From contig NZ_MU255056.1 of the NCBI RefSeq assembly GCF_000227725.2, positions 257,970-305,987 of the forward strand: a DNA stretch of 48,018 nucleotides, in the 5' to 3' direction. How positions within the stretch are numbered: position 1 is the first letter of the stretch; the number at the start of each line of letters is the position of its first letter. Positions 1 to 8,924 of the stretch are shown in pieces. The position numbers and the translations under genes are program-made. Source of the stretch: Thiorhodospira sibirica ATCC 700588. Its GTDB lineage: Bacteria; Pseudomonadota; Gammaproteobacteria; Ectothiorhodospirales; Ectothiorhodospiraceae. The notes beneath the pieces are model-generated. The model was given only the letters and a program-made list of their open reading frames with translations. It was not told the DNA's origin and ran no database searches.

Positions 1-137
1 TGCTCACGATAGCGGCGAACCAGGCGCTTGACCTGGCGCACGCTCAACCCCAGGCGCTGGGCCGCCTCGGCCTGCCGCAGATGCTTGTTCGCCACCGCCT
101 GAATCATCTCTAGTCGGTCAATTTCTTTGTGACTCAT
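1..137 (-). CDS. ISNCY family transposase, N-terminal fragment
   Basis: The fragment encodes about 45 residues starting MSHKEIDRLEMIQAV and containing a helix-turn-helix of the form RQAEAAQRLGLSVRQVKRL, typical of the N terminus of ISNCY (IS1202-like) DDE transposases, where it binds the terminal repeats. I chose the ATG at 137 because an AAGGAG stands 9 nt upstream; an in-frame ATG at 158 overlaps that site. The remainder lies outside the window. A C-terminal fragment of what is probably the same protein type is found at the right end in the same orientation. Confidence 0.8.
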   Translation of the reverse strand, partial: MSHKEIDRLEMIQAVANKHLRQAEAAQRLGLSVRQVKRLVRRYRE

Positions 138-216
138 CGTAATGTGCTCCTTCGTCATGCGTGCCCCTCCCGCTTAAATATAAAGGGGACATTTTAGAAT
201 TGGACGAAGGGGACAT
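1..216 (-). mobile_element. ISNCY-type insertion sequence, 5' part, cut by window edge
   Basis: This is the upstream end of an insertion sequence whose transposase is read leftwards out of the window. The outer end carries two GGGGACA blocks about 25 bp apart (near 184 and 209). The matching GTCCCC pair sits at the outer end of the partial element at the right edge of the window (47420 and 47445), which supports both being ends of one IS type. The target duplication cannot be read because only one end of each copy is present. Confidence 0.75.
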
Positions 217-512
217 TACTGCTTTGGGCTAACAGCAAACGCCACAGGGCTTGTTTTATGCCAGCGGCGGGCGTAAAGTTACCCGGCGGCTGTCACACAG
301 CCGCACGGGATTAGCCTCCCTAGACCATTAGCAGATACTGCCGCGTCTGCGGCTTTTTTATGTCTGTCTCTCAGTGATTCGCTCCATGCGGGCGGCTGTG
401 TGCGGGCGTCTTCGGACGCACCAGACTAATGGCTGGTAGGCTAACCCATACAGTCGCCTGCGCCCTTTCGGGCTCAGGTTCTTTTTAGAACTGTTATGGA
501 GTTAGTCGATCC
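217..512 (+). promoter_or_regulatory. structured leader upstream of antirepressor (P4-like)
   Basis: There is no convincing protein gene here. The stretch holds a hairpin ending in a T-run (340-360), a perfect GCGTC-TTCG-GACGC tetraloop hairpin (406-419) and a CTGCGCCC/GGGCTCAG hairpin (459-476), directly before an antirepressor gene. Phrases such as GGTAGGCTAACCCATACAG resemble the leader and ash region of P4-type satellite prophages, where immunity works by premature termination controlled by a small RNA. A tiny frame encoding ANPYSRLRPFGL is blocked by an upstream stop, so any ash gene here is decayed. The regulatory role is inference from arrangement. Confidence 0.4.
340..360 (+). terminator. 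intrinsic terminator in the leader
   Basis: GCCGC-GTCT-GCGGC forms a perfect 5-bp GC stem followed by six T residues, a standard rho-independent terminator on the plus strand. It lies about 150 nt before the antirepressor start, so it would stop transcription before the gene unless read through. Confidence 0.65.
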
Positions 513-1331
513 ATGTTAAATTCTGCGCATCTTTCTCTGATTCCCTTCCGTTTTGAACAGTCCAACGTGCGTGTTGTACTTGCAGAAAGCATCCCGTGGT
601 TTGTTGCCCGAGATGTCGCGCTGGTGCTGGGCTACACCGACACCAAAAAAGCGGTTGCCACTCACTGCAAAAAAGCTAAGCCTTTGATTGATATAGAGGG
701 GGCGAATCACCCCCTCTATACAAATCAAGCACTTAACCTCGATCATAAAACCAAGCTCATCCCCGAATCGGATGTTTACCGCCTGATCCTTCGCTCCAAA
801 CTCCCCAGCGCTGAACGCTTTCAGGATTGGGTCACGGAAGAAGTCCTCCCCACCATCCGCCAGACCGGCGCTTATCACAGCCCGACCGCAGACCCCCTCC
901 CCGCCGATTTGCTCCGCGCTTATATCCGCCTCACCGCCTTGAATCTGTACCTCACTCACCTGCCGTTGGATGCTCTCAGCAAACGCCAGTGGATTGAACA
1001 CACCCTGGCCGAACTCGGAATAACCCCCCAAGACCTGCATCCGCCACCGCCGCCACCGCCCCAAGCTCAACCTAGCGAACGGGATCTATTCACCTTAAGC
1101 GCCTTACTGTCTTTGCACCAGCAACGCCACAGCGTACAAGTGGTCAACCGGGCCTTGGTGCGTTTAGGCTGGTTACAAGACATCCGCCGCGAAACCCCAC
1201 GGGGTTTAAAACGGGTCAAGCAATTGGTCGGCGAAGGCTTGTGCTATGGCAGAAACCAGCGCAACCAACCGCTGTACTACGCCGTGCAGTTTCCGGAACT
1301 ATTGCGACGCATTAGCGGGTATTTGCGTTAA
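513..1331 (+). CDS. BRO-family phage antirepressor protein
   Basis: The 272-residue product has an N-terminal BRO domain (about residues 14-120) with the usual features: VRVVLAESIPWFVARDVALVLGY near the start and a PESDVYRLILRSK-FQDWVTEEVLPTIRQTGAY block near the end. A proline stretch (about 177-185) links it to a C-terminal domain of about 80 residues with no family I can name. BRO-N proteins are DNA-binding antirepressors of phages and satellites. No integrase or other prophage gene is nearby, so this is a solitary phage-derived gene with its leader. The coding sequence contains a perfect 11-bp inverted repeat (see separate entry). Confidence 0.85.
   Translation: MLNSAHLSLIPFRFEQSNVRVVLAESIPWFVARDVALVLGYTDTKKAVATHCKKAKPLIDIEGANHPLYTNQALNLDHKTKLIPESDVYRLILRSKLPSAERFQDWVTEEVLPTIRQTGAYHSPTADPLPADLLRAYIRLTALNLYLTHLPLDALSKRQWIEHTLAELGITPQDLHPPPPPPPQAQPSERDLFTLSALLSLHQQRHSVQVVNRALVRLGWLQDIRRETPRGLKRVKQLVGEGLCYGRNQRNQPLYYAVQFPELLRRISGYLR
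692..720 (+). repeat. perfect inverted repeat inside the antirepressor gene
   Basis: TATAGAGGGGG (692-702) and CCCCCTCTATA (710-720) are exact inverse copies around a 7-nt loop. They lie within the BRO domain, encoding DIEGANHPLYT, and would form a strong hairpin in the mRNA. Confidence 0.85.
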
Positions 1332-1572
1332 AAAGACCGTGGCGGCATCATCTTGATGCCGCCGACACCTGGGAGCGTGTAGCTCCCGCTAGGCACCGAG
1401 GCCGCAGGCCTCGCGAGCTTTAACAGCTATGCGCAGCTGGTGCTGCGCGATTCCAGAGACGGGCCAAGCAATGAGGAATGGGTGTCAGGTGATGCCGATC
1501 ATGCCTGGCATCAGTATCAGGATCTTTGTTTTCAGGTTAGCGCTGAGCTATTTGCATTCAGAGGCGCTGCGC
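1332..1572. other. intergenic region with hairpins between convergent genes
   Basis: No gene is supported here. It lies between two convergent genes. A perfect 10-bp stem GGCGGCATCA/TGATGCCGCC with a 3-nt loop (1341-1363) follows the antirepressor by 9 nt; it lacks a T-run but may end transcription. Further hairpins are at 1371-1387 and at 1490-1513 (TGATGCC/GGCATCA), the latter downstream of the minus-strand kinase. Confidence 0.5.
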
Positions 1573-4500
1573 TCAGGCTGGCGGCACGGTTTCCACGGTT
1601 TTTAGCAGGGCGCTCGCGTCGGGAAAACGATAGCCCTCGATATGGTGGGCGAGGGCGGCGCAGTCTGCGGGCGGGAGCACTTTCGCGATGTCGGCGCGAT
1701 GGGCAAGAAAATAGTCCTCGGCTTCGGCATCAAGTGCCAGGGTGAGCGTGAGAAGTTGGTTGATGATCGGCTGAATCGCGGCGCGGGTGGCGGCATCCGG
1801 TGGGGTGAAGGGTGCGGCGGGGGTTGCGCTGGGTTCAGCGCTTGCCACTGCAATGGGGTCGGTTTCTGTCACAGGAAGCCAGCGCGCCAGCTCGGTAAAT
1901 AGCGTGTGCGGATTCACCGGCTTGCCCAGGTGGGCATTCATGCCGACGGCTTGGGTCGCTGCTATATCCTCTGGGAAGGTGGAGGCACTTAACCCAATAA
2001 TGGGAATCGCGGCTCCGTCGGGGCGTGCGCGAATGCGTTGCGTGGCTTCCAGGCCGTCGAGTTCCGGCATGTGGATGTCCATCAGAATCAGATCCCAAGC
2101 TTTAGTGCCTTGCTTGTCGATGAGTTCCAGCGCCATGAGACCCTGCTCGGCTTCCTCAACGTGAGCACCGGCGCGTTCAAGCAGGGTGCGCGCAATGATG
2201 CGATTGAGGCTGTCATCCTCCACCACCAGAATGCGCCGCCCCACGAGCTGATTTTGGGAGATGGGCGGCACGTTCGTAGGCAGCTGCCAGTTTGCAGGGG
2301 CCAATCGCAGCGCAAGACGGAGGGCGAAGGTGCTGCCCCGCCCTGGCTGGCTGGTGACAGTGATATCACCTTGCATCAGCTCCATCAGCCGCTTGCAGAT
2401 CGATAGCCCCAGACCCGTGCCACCGTAACGCCGGGTAATGGAGGTATCCGCCTGGTGGAAGGGCTGGAACAAGCGGGAGATCTGATCCTCGCTCATGCCA
2501 ATACCCGTATCGCGCACCCTGAAGGCTAGCCACACTTGTTCGCGCTCAAGGCGCACCAGACTTACGCTGATCGTGATGTTACCCTGTTCAGTGAACTTAA
2601 TCGCGTTGTTGGCCAGATTGATCAAGACCTGCCCGAGTCGCAGCGGGTCGCCTTGGAGGGCGTCAGGGATGGCAGGATCGCGCTCAATGTGCAAAATCAG
2701 TCCCTTATCCTTGGCCTGACGGCTGACGACAGAGTGCAGATCGTTGAGCACACCAGAGAGTGCAAAGGGGATGGCTTCCAGGGTGATTTCGCCGGCCTCG
2801 ACTTTGGAGAAATCAAGGATGTCATTAAGCAGCCCCAGCAACGCCCGGGCGGCACGCTGCGCCTGATCGAGATACTGGCGTTGGGGGGCGGTCAGCTCGG
2901 TTTCCAGACACAAGTGCATCATGCCCAGCACCGAGTTCATCGGGGTGCGGATTTCGTGGCTCATGTTGGCGAGAAAATCGCTCTTGGCGCGATTCGCCGC
3001 CTCAGCCTCTTGGCGGGCTTGGATCAGCGCGGCCTCAGCCTCTTTCTGCGCGGTGATGTCGGTGATGACGCCCTGCCAGATGCAAAAGGTGTCGCTCTGG
3101 GGTGCGGCCACGGATTCCAGCCGGTACCAGCGGATCCCACCATGTACATGGATGCGTCCTTCCCAGAAGAAATTCTCTTTGATGTTCAACTGGTTGGCCA
3201 GTACCAGCCGCTCGCGATCCTCTGGCTCGACCAGCGCAAACAGGCCTTCGATGCTGGGTGGCGGGCCGTTGCCGTCGTTAGACAGACCGAGCATCTGCAG
3301 ACCGCGTGGGCTGAGATACGCCAGGGTTTCAGGCTCGCCGCGATACTGGCTTAAGGTATAGATGCCGACCGGAATCAGGCGGACGATTTCATCATAACGC
3401 GCCTGACTCTCGCGCAGCGATTGCTCGGCCCGCACCCGCTCGGTGACATCAGTGAAAGTCACCAGCACCGCGTCGGGGGCCGCGTCCGGCTCCAGCACCA
3501 AGGGCGCGGTGTTCAGTGCGATCCAGCGTGGGCCGCCATTGGCATCGGTCAGCGCCAGCAACACGTTGCGCTGCGCGACACGGGTGCGCAAGGTCACCAG
3601 GGCGGGCTGTTGCTCCATGGGCAGCGGGGTGCCATCCTCGCGCCGCAGTTGCCAGCCGGGTACCTGGCCGATCAGCGCCTCCTCGCGTTGGCCAAGCACG
3701 CGTGCGGCAGCGGCATTGCAGGTGCGAATCAGGCCGTCGCGGCCATGCACCAGCAGTCCTTCGGCCATGGTAGCGATCAGGGTGCGATAATAGGTCTCGC
3801 TGCGCGCCAGCGCCGCCTGGGTGCGTGACAGTCGCCAGTTCCAATACAGGATGATCGCGATGATGAAGACCGCACCGCTGAGCACCTGCCACAGCAGACG
3901 GTAGTCAATCTGTGCCACCCTGGGTGTCTGCATCCAGCGCTGTTCGATCGCCTCGCGCTCGGCGGGCGGAATGGCGGCCAGCGCTTGATTGAGCATCTTC
4001 GCCAGAGGGGCGAGTTCGCGCCGCACCGCCATGGCCAGACTGATGCGATAAGGCGTATTTCCGGCCATGCGCAGACGCGGCGGCCCATCGCGACCGATCA
4101 CATGGCTGAAGGTCAGGAGCGTATCGACCAGAGCGACGGCCTCACCGCGCTCCAGAGCGTGCATGCCGGCCTCGGCGGTAGGGAGCGCGACCAGCTGTAA
4201 TTCTGGATGATCGCGGCGCAGCCAATCCTCGGTGACCGTGCCTTTGATGACCGCCACCCGCTGATCGCGCAGGGCTTCCAGGCTGCCGTAAAAAGGTGCC
4301 TCAAGCGGCGCGAAAATGGCGACCGGCAGTTCCAGATAGGTGTCGGTAAAAGCCAGTGCGTCACTGCGTGCAGCCGAAGGCGCGGCACTGGGCAGCAGAT
4401 CAATCTCGCCCGCCCGCACCCGCTCCAGGGTTTCAGTCCAGCTGGCACTGGGTATAAACTCAAGTGGCAAGCCCAGGTCACGGGCCACAATGGCGAGATA

Positions 4501-5661
4501 ATCGGTGCTCATCCCGCTGGGTTGGCCAGCGGCATCGACATATTCGACCGGCGCGCGGTCATTCCAAAGGGTATAGCGAATCACTGATTGTTTCTGGAGC
4601 CAATCGCGCTGCGTGTCGGTTAGGGGTGTTGTCACCAAGGGCTCAACAGGTGACTTCATGGGCTTAGGTGCGCTGATCGTGGACGCAGCGAGTGACAGGG
4701 GATCGACAAAGCCCGCGAGTCGCGCCGCCTCACCTGGCATGCCAGTTTCCAGCATGGCGGCGGCGGCCAGCTCAATGCGCGCCGGGGCGACCGCGCCAAT
4801 TGGCAGCAGCGGGGTCTGCATCAGCTCGTGGGTGCGGGTGGCTTCGTAGCGCAATGCGGTGTGGCTGCGCTGGGGAGCATAGTGCGCACGGATGAGGTCG
4901 ATCAATGCATCGCTATGCTCCAGCGCATAGCGCCAGCCAGCGTTGCTCGCTTCGACAAAGGCGCGGGTGACCTCCGGTTGATCACGCGCCTGCGCCTCGG
5001 AGGTGAACAGATAGCCGTCGCCCAGACCCGGCAGGTAGCCACCGAGTTCGAGGATTTGAAAGCCCACCCCCTTGCTTTCCAGATCGAAAGGATCGTTGGT
5101 GACAAAGGCGGTCATGGCATCGATCTCGCCGCGAATCAAGGGGCTGGCATCGAAGCTATGGGGAACGATGGTGAGATTTTCGCCCGGTACCAGCCCGGCG
5201 TTACGCAAGGCCGCACGCAGCAGCGGCGAGAGCAGATCGTCCGGTGCAGCCATCAGCCGACCGCCGCGCAAGGCCGCCAGGCTGTGCAGGCCAGCGCGGG
5301 TGAGCAGCACAAAAGGCGGCTTGCGAAAATAATTCGCCAGCAGTACCACCGGTTCTCCCTGCAAGCGCCAGGCAATGACCTGACCATGGGTCAAGCCAAA
5401 GGTCACTTCGCCTGAGCGCACCGCGTCGAGCACATCCAGCCTTGGGTGGTATTCACGCAGCTCCACTTCCAGCCCGTGGTCGCGATAGAAACCCTGCTCA
5501 ATGGCGGCATAGTAGCCGGCAAACTCGAATTGATGCTTCCACTGCAATTGCAATGAGACGCGCACCAAGGGCAGGTCAGCGACCTCCTCGGCCATGGCGA
5601 CGGCAAGCGGCAGCAGTGCTAGTAGCACCAGAATGAAAGGCAATACGATGGGTGGCAGCAC
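1573..5661 (-). CDS. hybrid sensor histidine kinase with two periplasmic binding-protein domains
   Basis: The 1362-residue membrane kinase has, in order: a signal/anchor segment (1-25), an NMT1/THI5-like binding domain (about 30-240), a SBP_bac_3-type solute-binding domain (about 350-575), a transmembrane helix (about 590-610), two PAS domains (about 620-870), a HisKA domain with the phospho-acceptor in NMSHEIRTPMN (near 901), a GHKL ATPase with GTGLGLSI, and a receiver domain (about 1140-1255) with the aspartate in LMDIHMPELDG. The last 80 residues are not an Hpt domain. The start is GTG, 3 nt after the stop of the upstream kinase gene, so the two are probably co-translated. It likely senses small molecules in the periplasm; ligands cannot be read from the sequence. 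Confidence 0.9.
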   Translation of the reverse strand: MLPPIVLPFILVLLALLPLAVAMAEEVADLPLVRVSLQLQWKHQFEFAGYYAAIEQGFYRDHGLEVELREYHPRLDVLDAVRSGEVTFGLTHGQVIAWRLQGEPVVLLANYFRKPPFVLLTRAGLHSLAALRGGRLMAAPDDLLSPLLRAALRNAGLVPGENLTIVPHSFDASPLIRGEIDAMTAFVTNDPFDLESKGVGFQILELGGYLPGLGDGYLFTSEAQARDQPEVTRAFVEASNAGWRYALEHSDALIDLIRAHYAPQRSHTALRYEATRTHELMQTPLLPIGAVAPARIELAAAAMLETGMPGEAARLAGFVDPLSLAASTISAPKPMKSPVEPLVTTPLTDTQRDWLQKQSVIRYTLWNDRAPVEYVDAAGQPSGMSTDYLAIVARDLGLPLEFIPSASWTETLERVRAGEIDLLPSAAPSAARSDALAFTDTYLELPVAIFAPLEAPFYGSLEALRDQRVAVIKGTVTEDWLRRDHPELQLVALPTAEAGMHALERGEAVALVDTLLTFSHVIGRDGPPRLRMAGNTPYRISLAMAVRRELAPLAKMLNQALAAIPPAEREAIEQRWMQTPRVAQIDYRLLWQVLSGAVFIIAIILYWNWRLSRTQAALARSETYYRTLIATMAEGLLVHGRDGLIRTCNAAAARVLGQREEALIGQVPGWQLRREDGTPLPMEQQPALVTLRTRVAQRNVLLALTDANGGPRWIALNTAPLVLEPDAAPDAVLVTFTDVTERVRAEQSLRESQARYDEIVRLIPVGIYTLSQYRGEPETLAYLSPRGLQMLGLSNDGNGPPPSIEGLFALVEPEDRERLVLANQLNIKENFFWEGRIHVHGGIRWYRLESVAAPQSDTFCIWQGVITDITAQKEAEAALIQARQEAEAANRAKSDFLANMSHEIRTPMNSVLGMMHLCLETELTAPQRQYLDQAQRAARALLGLLNDILDFSKVEAGEITLEAIPFALSGVLNDLHSVVSRQAKDKGLILHIERDPAIPDALQGDPLRLGQVLINLANNAIKFTEQGNITISVSLVRLEREQVWLAFRVRDTGIGMSEDQISRLFQPFHQADTSITRRYGGTGLGLSICKRLMELMQGDITVTSQPGRGSTFALRLALRLAPANWQLPTNVPPISQNQLVGRRILVVEDDSLNRIIARTLLERAGAHVEEAEQGLMALELIDKQGTKAWDLILMDIHMPELDGLEATQRIRARPDGAAIPIIGLSASTFPEDIAATQAVGMNAHLGKPVNPHTLFTELARWLPVTETDPIAVASAEPSATPAAPFTPPDAATRAAIQPIINQLLTLTLALDAEAEDYFLAHRADIAKVLPPADCAALAHHIEGYRFPDASALLKTVETVPPA

Positions 5662-5664
5662 AGC

Positions 5665-7230
5665 TCAATCGCTGGCGGGCAAGGTGAGCCAAAGACAGGT
5701 GCGATCATCGGCGTCTGAGGTTTCCATGCGCAGATCAAGCGCCATGGTGTCGGCCAGCAGCTTGGCCGAATAGGTGCCCAATCCCGTGCCACCCTGTTTG
5801 CCGAAGGTGCGGTATTTTTCAAAAAAATGCGCCCGCAGCGCGGCAGGGACCGCACCGCGATTGCACAGCGTCAGTACAAAGGCCTGGTCCTTAGGTGCGA
5901 TGGTGATGTGGATGCGCTCGCCCGGCGGTGAGGCTTCGATAGCATTGGCGAACAGATTCGCCAGCAGCGAAGACAATAACCGCGTATCGGCACACACCCA
6001 AGTGTCTGCCAAGGTGCCATCCTCGCCCTCCGCAGGCGCGAACACAAGGCTAAGCTGCTGATCACGCAGGCGCATCGCGTTCAACTGTGCCAATTCCCGC
6101 AAGATCAGCGCCAGATTCACCGGCTGTGGCGCATAGGCGTACTGGCCGGTTTCCATTTTGAACATATCCAGCGACAGATTGATCATGTCGTGCATCTTTC
6201 GCCCAGTATCACGAATCAGCTCGATGGATTCGATCTGCTCTGCGGTCAGGTTATCATCCATTAACAACAAATCGGGAAAGCCAATGATGGCATTCAGCGG
6301 CGATTTCAAATCATGACGCATGATGCGCTCAACATCCTCCTTTACCCGTTCGAGTTCCTTGCGGTCGCCGATGTCTTCTTTGATCCCCACATAATGGGTA
6401 ATGATGCCCTCGGTGTTGCGCACGGGTGAGATGGCCACGGATTCCCAGAACAATTGGCCCTGTTTGCCCTTGTTCAGCAATTCGCCGCGCCAGATGTCAC
6501 CGGCACTAAGGGTTGCCCACATGGCCTGATAAAGGTGTTCATCCATTTCACCCGATTTCAGTAGGCGCGGATTCTGGCCGATGACCTCCTCGGGCGCATA
6601 GCCGGTAAGGTACGAAAAATGAGGATTCACATAGGCGATGGTGCCTGTGGCATCGGTGATCACAATCGATACCGGCGCTTGTGTCACCGCCTCACTGACG
6701 ATACGCAACTGCGCCTCGGTAAGGGCGCGCTTGGCGATCTGGTCTTCCAGGCTGCGGACTAAATTTTCGATTTCATCGCGCTCGCGGCTAACTTTCGCCA
6801 CAATGCGATGACTGATATCCCGCTCAAGGTTTGCGCGGCGAATTTTTTCGGCCAGCGCGAGCTGGGCGGCGATACGCGCACGCAGCACCGGCGGATTGAT
6901 CGGCTTGGTCACATAATCGACCGCACCGAGGGCCAAGCCCTGGGTTTCGCTCTCAGCATCCACGCGCGCGGTCAGAAAGATGATTGGAATGCTGGCAAGA
7001 TCAAACTGCGTCTTGATGCGCCGACAGACCTCATAGCCATCCATGCCGGGCATCATGACATCCAGCAAAATCAGATCCGGTCGCTGTCCGGTCTGCAAAG
7101 ACAACAGCGCCATCTCACCATCTGAGGCGACTAACACGCGGTAGTCAGGTTTGAGCAGATTAACCAGCAGCCGCTGGTTATCGACTTGATCATCGACGAC
7201 TAATAGGGTAGCGGGTTGACGCATTTGCAA
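5665..7230 (-). CDS. receiver-PAS-histidine kinase (hybrid response regulator/kinase)
   Basis: The 521-residue soluble protein has an N-terminal receiver domain (about 8-122, aspartate in LILLDVMMPGMDGYEV), a coiled segment, a PAS domain (about 175-295, TGTIAYVNPHFSYLTGY), a HisKA domain with histidine in IMRHDLKSPLNAIIG (near 303) and a GHKL ATPase ending in GGTGLGTYSAKLL. It has no membrane segment or DNA-binding domain. As first gene of a two-gene operon with a membrane hybrid kinase, it may take phosphate from that kinase's receiver, but no Hpt protein is encoded next to it, so the route is open. Confidence 0.88.
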   Translation of the reverse strand: MQMRQPATLLVVDDQVDNQRLLVNLLKPDYRVLVASDGEMALLSLQTGQRPDLILLDVMMPGMDGYEVCRRIKTQFDLASIPIIFLTARVDAESETQGLALGAVDYVTKPINPPVLRARIAAQLALAEKIRRANLERDISHRIVAKVSRERDEIENLVRSLEDQIAKRALTEAQLRIVSEAVTQAPVSIVITDATGTIAYVNPHFSYLTGYAPEEVIGQNPRLLKSGEMDEHLYQAMWATLSAGDIWRGELLNKGKQGQLFWESVAISPVRNTEGIITHYVGIKEDIGDRKELERVKEDVERIMRHDLKSPLNAIIGFPDLLLMDDNLTAEQIESIELIRDTGRKMHDMINLSLDMFKMETGQYAYAPQPVNLALILRELAQLNAMRLRDQQLSLVFAPAEGEDGTLADTWVCADTRLLSSLLANLFANAIEASPPGERIHITIAPKDQAFVLTLCNRGAVPAALRAHFFEKYRTFGKQGGTGLGTYSAKLLADTMALDLRMETSDADDRTCLWLTLPASD

Positions 7231-7253
7231 TCATCTCTGGGTGTTGATGTTCA

Positions 7254-7273
7254 CCGCTCCCTGAAAGGAGCGG
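7254..7273. other. hairpin upstream of kinase operon
   Basis: CCGCTCC-CTGAAA-GGAGCGG is a perfect 7-bp stem between the kinase start and the left end of the IS5 element. No T-run follows on either strand. It may be a leader structure of the kinase operon; role unknown. Confidence 0.35.
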
Positions 7274-7334
7274 ATTCCTGTTGCGAGGTTGAAGATGAAT
7301 GAACAACACCGGCTTCAATGGGTTCCTGTCCTGA

Positions 7335-8223
7335 GAAGCTGTTTGGAAACTACCGCCTCAAACCAAGCGGTTAGCCATCAGTCGACTCATTGCGAGATAA
7401 ATCCAGGCTTCGCTGCTCGACATCAAGCGCTCGTAGTCCTTGCTCAGACGGCGTGAGTGGTTCAGCCAGCCAAAGGTCCGCTCAACAACCCAGCGTCGCG
7501 GCAACAAAACAAACCCTCGGCGCTCCTTGGGACGCAAGACCCCCGTCAAGACGAAACGAAAGCGCTGGGCAACCCAGTCAACCAGGCGTCCACTGTAGCC
7601 GCCGTCAACCCAGATCGTGCGCAGCTTTTTGCAATGACCGGGGAGATGGCGCAGGAGTTGGCGCGCCCCATCACGGTCTTGCACGCTGGCGGCGGTGACA
7701 ACGACGGCCAGCACCAGCCCCAGGGTATCGACCAGAAGATGGCGTTTGCGGCCCTTGATCTTCTTGCCGGCGTCATAGCCGCGCTCACCAGGGATCGCCG
7801 TGGTCTTGACGCTTTGGCTGTCCAGACACCCGGCGCTTGGATGCTTGTGACGCCCGTGGCGTTGCCGTAGCCGAGCGCGTAGCCTGTCATGAAGACGCTG
7901 CCAGGTTCCATCGCGCCGCCAGCGATTGAAGTCATAGTACACTGCCGACCAGGCAGGAAAGTCGCGCGGCAGCTGACGCCACTGGCAGCCCGTCTGCAGG
8001 ACATAGATGATCGCATTGATGACTTGGCGCATGCTGAGCTTACGAGGGCGCCCGACCGGGGCGCTCGGCAACAGCGGCTTGATCGCCTTCCAGGCGCCGT
8101 CGCTGAGGTGACTCGGGTAGCGTTTTTTTGCGAATCTTCTTGCTGCATTTCTGGGGCATGTGGGCCACTTCCTAGAAAAAATCGTAGGTTAAGCCATTAC
8201 GCGATTAATTTCCAAACAGCCTC
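7335..8223 (-). mobile_element. IS5-family insertion sequence (IS427-like), complete ends
   Basis: The element is about 889 bp with one transposase gene on the minus strand. Its ends are imperfect inverted repeats: GAAGCTGTTTGGAAA at the left and GAGGCTGTTTGGAAA (read on the other strand) at the right. Flanks are TGA on the left and TAA on the right, both fitting the TNA target of this group but not identical, so the duplication is decayed or the ends have been rearranged. Confidence 0.85.
7358..8159 (-). CDS. IS5-family transposase, frame change at an A7 tract
   Basis: The main frame has all DDE landmarks: GRPRKLSMRQVINAIIYVL with TGCQWRQLPRDFPAW (the N-terminal IS5 domain), aspartates in CLDSQSVKTT and IWVDGGYSG, and glutamate in RWVVERTFGWL. 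The normal N terminus (RYPSHLSDGAWKAIKPLLP) is also present but joins the ATG at 8159 only by a frame change at seven A residues (8123-8129 on the plus strand as T7). Without a shift, the only starts in the main frame are non-ATG (for example TTG at 8071), which would cut the N-terminal part. It is either a mutated copy or one using slippage on the A-run. Confidence 0.8.
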
Positions 8224-8242
8224 TAAATCTGCACATATCTAT

Positions 8243-8533
8243 TTATCTCGACTTTTGCCATTTAGGGGTCACTGCGAGCGAGTCTAGCAGGCGCTCGAGG
8301 GAAATGAGGCGCTGATCGGGCGCTGAAGTGGAGTTGACGCCATGGTCCTGGGCCCAGAGGGTACGCCGTACCAAGGCCAAACAGTCGGAGAAAGTGGCTT
8401 GGGACTTGAGGTACCCGGCGGTGGAGCGCGGCAGGGTGGGCCAGAGCTCGCGCCACGGATAGACTATCAGGCACACCCGCGAGAACAGGGCCATGAGCAC
8501 GGGGCGTGGTGCAGGCTGGGAGCAAGCATTCAT
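8243..8533 (-). pseudogene. C-terminal fragment of a DDE transposase
   Basis: About 96 residues contain ATFSDCLALVRRTLW, a motif I recognise from the C terminus of IS4-superfamily-type transposases; the catalytic part is absent. The fragment begins abruptly near 8533 and is flanked by the IS5 element on one side. I read it as the leftover of an older insertion, family uncertain. Confidence 0.45.
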
Positions 8534-8708
8534 AGGATTGAATTAGCAAAACATAGGGAAAACAAAGCCCCGAAGAGGCATTTTCGTATTCAGTGCAGGC
8601 CCATTTCGTTTTTTGTGTATTTGCTGGCGGCGGGTTTGGATAAATTGCCGTCATTTTAGCCATCTCTGTGCCTGATACCAACAGAAAAAAGGCCAGAGGA
8701 GCCTGGCA

Positions 8709-8819
8709 ATGAAAACCATACCACCTCTCAAAAAGGCCAACTACAGCCAGCGCATGATGCTGCTTGCCACCCTGACGGTGGTGTTGATTTCTGTATTTTC
8801 ACTGGCGGTAGTGAGGTAG
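8709..8819 (+). pseudogene. small membrane-anchor gene fragment cut by IS3 insertion
   Basis: An ATG with GAGGAG 11 nt upstream opens a frame of 36 codons: a basic, polar start (MKTIPPLKKANYSQR) followed by one hydrophobic segment (MMLLATLTVVLISVFSLAVV). This looks like the cytoplasmic tail and first membrane helix of a larger sensor or transport protein. The stop codon TAG is the first three bases of the IS3-family element, so the real gene ran on. No continuation is visible on the far side of the element, implying loss of the rest. Confidence 0.5.
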
Positions 8820-8924
8820 ACCCCATTGTCAAGACAAAAGGTGGCCGAGTTAAAGTTATCGCCTGCCCCTCACTCGCAGCTGCACAGCGCTGCCCTGATG
8901 CCGCAGATTCACCGTCGGTAGGCG

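Noticed and set aside
1440-1745. Open frame of about 100 codons after the antirepressor
   Set aside because: Its second half is antisense to the kinase gene, it has low complexity rich in Arg and Gly, and no ribosome binding site.
1573-1810. Hpt domain at the C terminus of the first hybrid kinase
   Set aside because: The tail is helical but lacks the HxxKG-type phosphoacceptor motif.
2536-3354. Long plus-strand open frame opposite the hybrid kinase
   Set aside because: It lies fully antisense to a well-supported kinase gene, shows no family likeness and follows from GC-rich codon bias.
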